Assembly: GCA_016081115.2 (NCBI GenBank)
Contig: CM071936.1
Location: 75,865,262 to 75,929,261, forward strand
Direction of reading: 5' to 3'
Origin: Rehmannia glutinosa
Lineage: Eukaryota; Streptophyta; Magnoliopsida; Lamiales; Orobanchaceae
Length of the DNA stretch: 64,000 bases
Part shown: positions 56,298 to 64,000 of the stretch, in pieces
Numbering within the stretch: position 1 is the stretch's first letter
Layout: the number at the start of each line of letters is the position of its first letter
The notes under the pieces: model-generated
What the model was told of the DNA's origin: nothing
The model's database searches: none
What the model saw: the letters and a program-made list of their open reading frames with translations, nothing else
Program-made: the position numbers and the translations under genes

Positions 56298-57768
56298 TGT
56301 TAGATAAATGTTTTTATCAAGATTTTGATGATTATAGTTAAATGAGTTTTTATACCAAAACTATGTTTATAAATATTGTCCAAATACTCCTAAATGATTT
56401 AAAATGTTTTTACTAATTTTTGGGTATTTCTTAGTATTTATTATTCGATAAAAATGGACAACACTTTTGATGGTTTTGTTTAAATTGGTTTTTACACCAA
56501 AACAATGTTTATAAATATTGTCCAAATACTCCCAAGTGATTTAAAATGTTTTTACTAATTTTTTGGAGTATTTCTTGAAGTTTATTTTTGATAAAAATCG
56601 GACAACATTTCATATTGGAGGTCGGCCGATCGCGCACAAGAGGTCGACCGCACACCAAGAGTTGAAAAAATGAAAGCGAACGAAAGCAAAAACAAATTCT
56701 GTGAAAAAAAAAAAGAAGGGGGACCGGTCGGGGGGTGAGGTCGACCGTCGCACCACCCACCGACCGTCGACCCCCCTTCGACCCGCACTGATCGCACTAT
56801 TTCTTCTCCAACGTTCGAAATTTTCTATAGGGTGACCGGTCACATTGTGTAATCTTTTGCGCAAAATTTGTACCGTTGAACATATTGACAAAGAAGATTT
56901 GCTTTTCTATTTTGTACAATATTTCTACATCTTGTGATCCTCTTTTTGTAGACAAAAGTGAAGAAGAAGGAGCCTATGTTGGGAGCCTATGTTGGTGAAG
57001 ACTTCCTATAAATAGAGGATGAATTGAAGACACAAGATAAAACAACACAAGCAAATACACAACAAGAAATCACGCAAATTTCCAAGCTTTCATATTCAAC
57101 ACTCTTGTTGTATTTATAGCCTAAGTATTTCACTTTCACATCTTGAGGTCTAGGCTTTATTTCTTGATTACACTTTGCACTCAAATTGTAATATTCATTA
57201 TTGAGTTGTAATCTTGATTTTTGGTTATCATTCAAACACAAGATATCCTTGTGAGTGTTCTTGTGGTAAGAACACACTTGGATGATCTAGGTGATAGGTG
57301 CAAGAAGATTGTGGTGATCTTCTTATTGAGGTTTTGAAGAATTTGGTATTCTTCAAGGTTGAAGATTGTGGTAATCTTCACAAGGTGCCGTTGAAGGAAG
57401 ATTGTGGTAATCTTCACAAGGTGCCGTTGAAGGAAGATTGTGGTAATCTTCAAAGGGAGATTGTGGTAATCTCCAAAGGTGGTGTTAAAGAAGAGTGTGG
57501 TGCTCTTCAAGGTGTTGTAAATTGAATTTGTATTAATTTTGGTAATTAATAAAATTCTTTTTCTTTTTGAAATCCATCCCGGAGATACTGGGGTGGTAGT
57601 AGATTAGGCCCTAGGTGGGTTGAACTACTATAAATCAACGCGTGTTGTTTACATTCCGCACATTTATTATTGTCTTTGAGCATTCGATTAGAAAAATAGG
57701 GCGAAATCGAAAAGATGGAGATAATCTATTCACCCCCCTCTAGATTATCGTAGCCGCTTGGACTTACA
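56298..57768 (+). repeat. 3' LTR of B4
   Basis: A 1471-bp copy of the 5' LTR with TATA box at 57007-57014. Differences from the 5' LTR cluster at ACAG/CCTG words (56630-56890). It also contains an extra hairpin unit. Confidence 0.92.
57255..57508 (+). other. Expanded hairpin array in the B4 3' LTR
   Basis: Same series as 51249-51443. The GAAGATT-GTGGT-AATCTTC unit with its spacer CACAAGGTGCCGTTGAAG is repeated, and an extra short AGATT/AATCT hairpin is added before the last. The array thus has eight hairpins against six in the 5' LTR. Confidence 0.72.
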
Positions 57769-57773
57769 ACAAC

Positions 57774-58565
57774 TTCGTCTTGTTTTGATAAATATGCATC
57801 CGTGAATGATAATCTCAAAGTTGCTGGAAATTGAGACCAATATTCCATGGAGATTGTGATTCCATAAAAAAGTGATAAAATTGATTTGCCTAAGTTATAA
57901 TTATGTCTTTGTCTTAGGTGTTTTCACATTCATAGACCATGTAAATATTTTTTGTTTCACAACCAAAGCAAAATATATTCCCCATTTATGGCTTTGTTAA
58001 AAAGAACAGGTTCTTACTTGCCTACTTGGCTTCATCACGGATGAGCAATTCTTTTTGGAGGTAGTTGCTGCATTTTTTTACATAACAAAACATGGTCAGG
58101 AATATATTCTTTTTTCTTCATTAAATCCGAAATGATACATTTTCTTGCAAGTTCCATCATTCATAAGTAGAACATAGGCACGCATTCCTATGTTATTTTT
58201 TATTTGCACAAAAACCTTTTTTTTTTTGCTTTGTATCTATACAAAATCAACACCAAAAAAATGCATGACAAAGATGAATGAAAATAAATAACAAAAAAAA
58301 AAGAACACAAAGATGACTGATCAAAATATTAAAAACAACTCTCATTGGTCATCAAGTAATAAGTTGTCAATGGTCACTCCATAGTTAAACAATAAAGAGA
58401 ATATAATTTATAAGTAGTTACATTACTATTGAAGCATTACATTCCTAACAAATGTTGTATTTCTCAATCTAAGACTATTACATTAGACTTCAGATTCTTC
58501 ACAATTTGAACCCTCTTCCTCTGCAAAACCTCCATTACTTACTTGATCATCACATACTAAATTGC
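57774..58565. other. Intergenic stretch without recognised gene
   Basis: AT-rich, with homopolymer runs (58220-58310). The minus strand near 57860-57777 has a short open segment (QYWSQFPATLRLSF) that I cannot assign. 58490-58560 may be downstream sequence of the following Myb/SANT-like gene. Confidence 0.3.
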
Positions 58566-59130
58566 TTACTCAATATAACCCGAAACATCTGAAGAGTCAA
58601 TCTGCGCGGCATTTGCAGTTTTAAAAACATTATACGCCAATTCAAAGTACTTAAACCCATAAGTCCTAAAATAACGTTGTTCAATGCTTTCCTGCAAAAT
58701 AAATTTAATTTTGAGTCAGATTGTAGTTGAATATACATATACAAATATATGCTGAAAGAATTCATATCAACCAAGACTAATGGTGTTGTACCTTCCCAAT
58801 ATGATTCAAGTAGTTGATGTTTACAGACACAACGTTTCTCCCCGTGTCAAATTCTACACCTGGAGTGTCAAGGTACTTCAAAAACACCTCAAATCTGTTT
58901 CTCCACAATTGAACTTGATTTTTTACCATGCCAACTTGAAACTCCTTAGCAAATTGCCTCTTCATTTCTAAAGTAATTAAACTTAAGAACCTTTTTAACT
59001 CGACATGATCATGCAATCATAAAGCACGAATGGAACTATTTAGACATCGATATAAATAATCTTCGTCTTCGGGTGTCCAGTTAATTGATTGGTACATGTC
59101 TTGAATTACTTGATTTCTTGTCCGACGCAT
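58566..59130 (-). pseudogene. Myb/SANT-like DNA-binding protein, pseudogene 2
   Basis: Exon 1 (59130-58792): ATG at 59130, MRRTRNQVIQDMYQSINWTP, then one in-frame TGA, then VKNQVQLWRNRFEVFLKYLD and TPGVEFDTGRNVVSV, the latter half of a Myb/SANT-like (Myb_DNA-bind_3) domain. A clean 100-bp GT-AG intron (58791-58692) sits in phase 0. Exon 2 (58691-58566) reads ESIEQRYFRTYGFKYFELAY and stops after SDVSGYIE. Only one stop separates it from an open gene. It is a different sequence from the pseudogene at 49253-50135. Host gene or transposon-borne ORF cannot be decided here. Confidence 0.65.
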
Positions 59131-59438
59131 GACTAAAAATAAAACATGTTTGTGCATAATAAATTAAACGTAAGAAGTACCAACTAAAACTTGAATAATT
59201 AGTAGTTCACGTTAGGATATAACACATAATATAATTATCATCCATACATAATACCCGTCATATGAAATAAAAATGGATTATCTTCAAACAAACTACAAAC
59301 GAAAGATACAATAACTTATCCATTTGCTAACGACAATGGAAATGCAGAAATTTCTGAATAAGACAATAAAATACAAGTTTCTTAAGGTTCAGTACATTCC
59401 TAGGTTACCCAACTCCTACTAACTTAAATATTGGATTG
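59131..59438. other. Spacer between Myb/SANT-like and GRF genes
   Basis: AT-rich, no reading frame. It presumably contains the promoter of the Myb/SANT-like gene and the 3' end of the GRF gene, both minus strand. Confidence 0.3.
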
Positions 59439-59754
59439 TCACATTGCAAAGATTATGATAACAACCAGCGGAACCCAAGAAAACATCCCAGTGATGAGAT
59501 ATTTTCTTTCCCAATACTTGAGTTGTTTTATGGTGTCCTTGTGTGCATTTAATTTCCTTATCAGTCCGAGAATGATTTGAGCTGATCTTATGCACATTAT
59601 AGGATCATACCACTCAAAGAATCTACACTTACGCTTCTGCATTATTTTCATAACTGTATTTATACATATTTTTGTCAAAATAATCCTAAAACTTGGTTCT
59701 AGAGATTAAAAAGAATTTAAGTAAGAAAAGTTTACATATGTTGTTTACAAGGAC
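59439..59754 (-). pseudogene. GRF-type zinc-finger protein, 3' part (split by hAT)
   Basis: The minus-strand exon reads KRKCRFFEWYDPIMC, the second half of a GRF zinc finger. A predicted coiled coil follows (LIRKLNAHKDTIKQLKYWER) and then a C-terminal hydrophobic segment (WVPLVVIIIFAM) fit for a membrane anchor, ending at 59439. This layout matches small plant proteins of the At4g04775-like type. An intron acceptor (AATGCAG) precedes KRKC. The 5' part lies beyond the hAT element at 63817-63960. Confidence 0.7.
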
Positions 59755-60711
59755 TAGGGGTGGGCATCGGGTCGGATTTTTGGGTTTTCGGGTCGGGTAG
59801 CAAATTTTGGTACCTGAAACCGAACCGAACAAGTCAGGTACCCGACTTTTTGGGTACCCAAAAAGTCGGCTACCCGCCCAGTCGGGTTTCGGGTTCCTGC
59901 TTTTTATTTTTTATTTTTAAATCCTGTGGGTTTTTACTTTTTACTGCTTCAATGAACCACTGTACTGGAAAAATGGCCAAATCCTTCATTGCACAATTCT
60001 TCATTGCTTGAAACACACTCCAAAAATTGCACAATCCTGTGGGTTTTTTTATATAAAATCCTTCATTGCACAATTGCCAAAAAATTGCACAAATTACACA
60101 AAAAAATTCACACTTTAAAATTCTACTAGAAACACACTCCAATTATAGGCAACTAGCCAACTAGATCAAAAATCACCACATAATGTCATAAATCATAATC
60201 CAAGTCTCCAAGATACACAACTTGTCTAAGGTACCACATAAATAACATAATCCAAAGCACAAAAATCACCACATTATCCAAGGTATACAACATAAAAATG
60301 TTAACAAACCAAGCACAATTCAACATAAAAATTACAACACTTGAATATTTTCCAATTGCCACCATCCAACTCCACCAACATTATGCATCAACGTCTTGTT
60401 CGGTTGTTCCTATCAAATATATAAAAGAAGAATAACAATTTTAATTAGTAATACCTTAATCTAAAATGGAACAATATGGTAATTACTAATTAGTAACTAA
60501 TAAGCATGGAACTAAGATGTAGAAGATAAACAAATGAAAACCTTTTTAAACTAAGACGTGTGGCTCAATCAAATATCAACAATGCTTGAATCTATCCCCA
60601 ACTTCGATAATTCTACAAAAAAATAAAGAATCAAGATATAAGTTATGGTTTAGAAAATTAACAATATAGACACAATAAGTTGAATTTAAAAAACAAAAAT
60701 AAAAATTTAAT

Positions 60712-62930
60712 TTATAAATGACACGTACCTTGATCAATCAATTCCACTTCACTCAAGTCCTCCTCCACAATTAATGGATTGGCATTCAAACGAAGCCAAT
60801 CTTGAGCACAAAGAAGAGCTTGAACTATTCTAGGAGACAAAGAACTCCTGAATGCATCAAGAACACGTCCACCGGTGCTAAATGTGGCCTCTGAAGCAAC
60901 TGTGGAGACAGGAACACCTAATATATCCCGAGCTATCTTGAAGAGAATAGGAAACCTGTGAGAATTCTCTTTCCACCATTTAAGTATGAGAATTCTCTTT
61001 CCACCATTTAAGTATGTTAAACTCTCCATTATCCTCCTCAAGATCCTCACTCAAATATTTCTCCAACTCCGATTTCACATATTCACTTTTTCCTCCACTC
61101 TTATATCGTCTATTGAATTGATCAATCAAAAAAGTGCTACTTGAAAATTGAGAGGTACTCACATCTTTCACAGGACCACTTGTAGAAGATATTGAACTTG
61201 ATGAAGGGGTTGCATGTCTCAAACTATCATATCTCAACTTGTATTCTTCAAACAATCCTTGAAAGTCATTCCTTACCTTGTCTTTTCATCATCTTACAAT
61301 TTGCAATATCTTTGTACAATTCATCAAATGAAACCTCAAGGAACAACAATTTAAAACGTGGATCAAGGATCACCGCATAATACAAAATCATGTTCATTTT
61401 TTTAATTGATCCCCAATATTTGTCAAATTTTTCTTTCATCTTTTTAGACATCTCACTTAATTCAAAGTCATCACTTCTCAACCATTGTCTAAGAAGTATT
61501 TCCACTAAGCTTATTTCATGAAATACACGGTTAGTTGTGACATATAGTGAACCAGAAATGCATAGAGTGAGCTTGTAGAAATGGCCTAAAAATTTCAATA
61601 ATAAGCTAGCCCTTTCCCAATCATAATCCATTGGGACCCCGTCATATGGTGGCTTTGAAAGATCATTGACATAGGCAAGATCCACATCCATATAAGCATC
61701 AAATGCTCTTTTAAGACATGTTGCAGACTCTAACATTAAGTAGGTGGAATTCCACCTAGTAGGCACATCCAAGGTTAACAGCTTATTTGTTTCTAATTTT
61801 TCAATACTAACACATTCTAAAAACCTTTTGTACCTAGCTGGAGAATTTCTAATATACCTTACGGCTCCTCAAATACGAGAGATAGCCAAATTCTCATCCT
61901 TGCTCTTCAAACCATCTTGCACAATAAGATTCACAATATGTGCAATGCATCTCATGTGTACATACCTCCCTCCTAGAAGATTTGTACCCCAATTATCAAA
62001 TTTTTTTAGCAAGTATGTGATATCACCATCATTTGAAGAAGCATTATCAACTGTAATTGTGAAAACTCTATCAATACCCCACTCAAGCAAACATTTTTCA
62101 ACCCATTTGCCTACTTCCTCACTCTTATGCCCAGTAATTGGACAAAAATTCAAGATTCGCTTTTGCAATTTCCAATCATCATCAATGAAATGTGCAGTGA
62201 GACACATGTAGTTCACTCTTTGAATTGATGTCCAAGTATCTGTGGTGATGGAAACTCTTTGAGAGTATTTCTTAATAAATGTTTTCAAGCTCTCTTTTTC
62301 ATCTACGTAAAATTTGTAGATGTCTCTTGTTACAGTTCTTCTTGATGGAATCATGAACATGGGACATGCAATCGACATAAAGTACCTAAAGCCGATGTTA
62401 TCAATAGTTTTAAAGGGAAGCTCATCAACAATCAACCAATACCTTAATGCTTCTCTTACTTTAGTTTGATCAAATTTCCATGCAACCATATGTGATTCAC
62501 CCGCTTGACTAGATGTTTGAAATCCAATTCGGGTTTGATTAGTTGCGACTTCATGAGGTTTTTTCTTGTAAGATTCAAAATGGTTTTTTAAAGATGTAGT
62601 CCCATGTATTTTTGGATCAGCTTTAATCTCCCTAGCACAACATTTGCATCTAGCCTTTTGTAACTTCTCAACATCACAAAAGTATTTATCAAAATGTTCC
62701 CAATATTGAGACCTAGATGAAACTTCTTTCCTAACTCTTTTTTTAGATTGAGGTGTATCTTCCCTATCTTCTCGATCATATTCATTCCCTACACCTTGAT
62801 CAAAATCCAAATCCTCCATTTCATTAGAATGAGCAAAAATATTTTAACTAGAAATATTACCAATCTCTTCTCTTGGTAAATTTCCACTCCCAACGGTAGC
62901 AGCTTGATTTTCCGATTGCGAAACCGACAT
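60712..62930 (-). pseudogene. hAT transposase (BED finger, DDE, hAT C-terminal dimerisation)
   Basis: Likely start ATG 62930 (MSVSQSENQAAAT), just after an intron acceptor (TTTTTTCAG); an in-frame TAA lies about 85 bases on, near 62846. A second ATG at 62819 opens 316 codons to TGA 61869-61871. The BED finger has CKCC and the His of LKNHF, but Tyr replaces the last Cys/His ligand (FESYKKK). Catalytic-region motifs: ITTDTWTS, TVDNASSND, MRCIAHIVNLIV. The frame resumes with LDVPTRWNSTYLML (61772-61266), shifts near 61262, continues 61255-61000, and shifts again at a 28-bp tandem duplication (60961-61016). It ends with the hAT dimerisation domain PVSTVASEATFSTGGRVLD. A cut-and-paste transposase, inactive as read. 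Confidence 0.9.
60961..61016. repeat. 28-bp tandem duplication in the hAT transposase
   Basis: The 28 bases at 60961-60988 are repeated exactly at 60989-61016. On the minus strand they encode LKWWKENSH of the dimerisation domain; 28 is not a multiple of three, so the frame shifts. Confidence 0.95.
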
Positions 62931-62936
62931 ACTGAA

Positions 62937-63600
62937 AAAATAAAATAAAAAAATTCATCTTCATATACATTACATAATTAAAAAAATCATCTTCACATAC
63001 ATTACATAACAATAGAACAACAAAACATCAAACATTTTTAAATTAACCCAACCTAGTCCCTAGTTATTACACCTCAAGGGACCGAATAATAAAAAAAAAA
63101 TAAATGACCCAACCTAGTCCCTAAAATACACGGCCAGAAGAAGCACAAAAAAATCAAATTATCAAACAATAATATTCTTTGATTTTAAATTAACAACATA
63201 ATTAAAATTTGAGATAATTTTTAATGAGCCCATTCGAATTTATACTAGAAATTAAAATAAAAAAACTCATAATTTTCGAATTTTGATTATAAATAAGTAG
63301 GGAAGAGAAAGGGAAGGAGAAGGGGAAAAAGATTACATGCCGATGCCGCCTGCCGGGGACGAGCCGCTGCCTGCCGCGCCAGGAACCGCTGGAGGAAGGA
63401 TGTGCCGTCGGCATTCGCTGCCGCCCCTGCCCCTCTCCATCTCTATTTTCGATTTTTCTCCTCTCCAAACCCTAATGAGGTGCGTTTAACGTTTGTGTAA
63501 TCGTGTTTGCAGACTAGCAGCACAGCAGCAGTATCAGGGTTTTTTTTTAATTCATGGTCAATTGGTCATGGGTCAGTTAAATGGGGAGGCTAGTCAACAT
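62937..63600 (-). other. 5' non-coding part of the hAT element
   Basis: A GC-rich island (63330-63440, many CCG/GCC triplets) lies upstream of an AT-rich stretch that ends in a splice acceptor at about 62932. This looks like an untranslated first exon and intron of the transposase gene. No protein is recognised. Confidence 0.4.
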
Positions 63601-63816
63601 AAGTTTTTTTAATTTTTTTTTAAATCGACGGGTACCCGATCGGGTTATACGGGTTCCACTTAAGGAACCCGATCCCCGAATCGACTTTTTAAAGTCGGAT
63701 ATCGGGGTACCCGAACCCCAAATTTTTTTAAAATACCCGACCCGATCGGGTAATTTCCGATCGGGTTGGTCGGGTACCCGAAAACCCGACCCCGAATGTC
63801 CACCCCTAACAAGGAC

Positions 63817-63960
63817 CACGTACATTACAACTGTAAAATCTACGGTCTGGATTAGTATAGACTATGATGTTTGTAAAGGTGATTCAACGCCACAATGACA
63901 TAACTTAGATGTAGGAGATTGTCAATATGAAGGTCCAAATGTGTTTAAGTGCCCAGTTGA
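63817..63960 (-). pseudogene. GRF-type zinc-finger protein, 5' part (split by hAT)
   Basis: Minus strand reads SPTSKLCHCGVESPLQTS and, one frame over, NPDRRFYSCNVRGPC, the first half of a GRF finger (C-x-C ... RRFYSCN). The hAT target duplication follows immediately. A one-base frame difference between the two pieces indicates decay or a sequence error. The upstream end is not defined; sequence to 64000 may hold its start. Confidence 0.65.
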
Positions 63961-64000
63961 CACTACATTCAGATGAACACCGGATAATCATAAACATTCA
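63961..64000. other. Right edge of window
   Basis: The last 40 bases, outside the hAT element; too short to assign, possibly the 5' end of the GRF gene. Confidence 0.2.

Larger units (their letters stand above)
50270..57768 (+). mobile_element. Non-autonomous Ty1/copia element B4 (family B)
   Basis: A 7.5-kb element with LTRs 50270-51704 and 56298-57768, primer site, a rearranged gag, only RT/RNase H scraps, and multiplied polypurine tracts. A perfect 5-bp target duplication ACAAC (50265-50269, 57769-57773) shows the element transposed as a unit. It lacks protease and integrase, so it presumably depended on a partner such as a B1 relative, or decayed after insertion. Confidence 0.92.
59755..63808 (-). 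mobile_element. hAT element with RICESLEEPER-like transposase
   Basis: A 4054-bp element. Ends TAGGGGTGGGCAT (59755) and, on the opposite strand, TAGGGGTGGACAT (63808). Both are followed by GGGTCGG/GGGTACCCG-rich subterminal repeats. The perfect 8-bp target duplication ACAAGGAC (59747-59754 and 63809-63816) identifies the superfamily and suggests a fairly recent insertion. The transposase is on the minus strand. Nothing else is encoded: 59840-60711 and 62940-63600 are non-coding. Confidence 0.95.

Noticed and set aside
57777..57870. Minus-strand QYWSQFPATLRLSF as a host gene exon
   Set aside because: Too short, no splice context worked out and no family match; recorded only as unassigned.
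61744..62211. 155-codon plus-strand frame in the hAT element
   Set aside because: Antisense shadow of the well-supported transposase on the minus strand.

Overview
The window is nuclear DNA of a flowering plant, most likely a eudicot, although the species cannot be named from the sequence. It is almost entirely nested transposable elements. The evidence is Ty1/copia polyproteins primed by initiator-Met tRNA (TGGTATCAGAGC-type primer sites), a PIF/Harbinger transposase, a hAT element with a perfect 8-bp target duplication, and plant-style GT-AG introns. I see no tRNA, rRNA, CRISPR array or intact single-copy host gene. Nearly every coding region carries stops or frameshifts. Some of these are probably consensus errors, because repeated copies disagree preferentially at CAG/CTG sites.

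Layout, left to right. Positions 1-5512 (- strand) are the 3' part of a copia element, 'A0'. Positions 5513-13879 (+) are a complete copia element, 'B1'. Positions 13880-14895 and 43663-45040 are two halves of a degenerate PIF/Harbinger locus. They were split by a 14.2-kb copia element, 'A3' (+, 14896-43662). A3's 5' LTR was itself split by a 14.6-kb sister element, 'A2' (-, 15025-29584), which in turn carries a 296-bp hAT-type MITE. Positions 45041-47971 are two LTR-like direct repeats with a gypsy-type primer site. Positions 48345-48850 are a 106-bp tandem repeat. A Myb/SANT-like pseudogene lies at 49253-50135 (-). Positions 50270-57768 are a non-autonomous relative of B1, 'B4' (+). A second Myb/SANT-like pseudogene (58566-59130, -) and a GRF zinc-finger gene follow. 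The GRF gene is interrupted by a hAT element (59755-63808) carrying a broken RICESLEEPER-like transposase.

Two copia families are present. Family A (A0, A2, A3) has LTRs of about 1.53-1.56 kb. Downstream of pol it has an extra open reading frame ('aORF') of about 4.6 kb, with an N-terminal domain resembling the 'putative plant transposon protein' family, a Lys/Ala/Pro-rich linker and coiled coils. A conserved AAACCCTA leader, plus a TATA box in two of three copies, suggests the aORF has its own promoter. Family B (B1, B4) has LTRs of about 1.25-1.47 kb, clustered GACCGGTC palindromes and several polypurine tracts before the 3' LTR, a Sirevirus hallmark.

The most unusual signal is in the transcribed part of every family-B LTR. 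It is an array of four to eight hairpins whose stems differ in sequence yet stay paired, including compensatory changes, around a nearly constant GTGGT loop.
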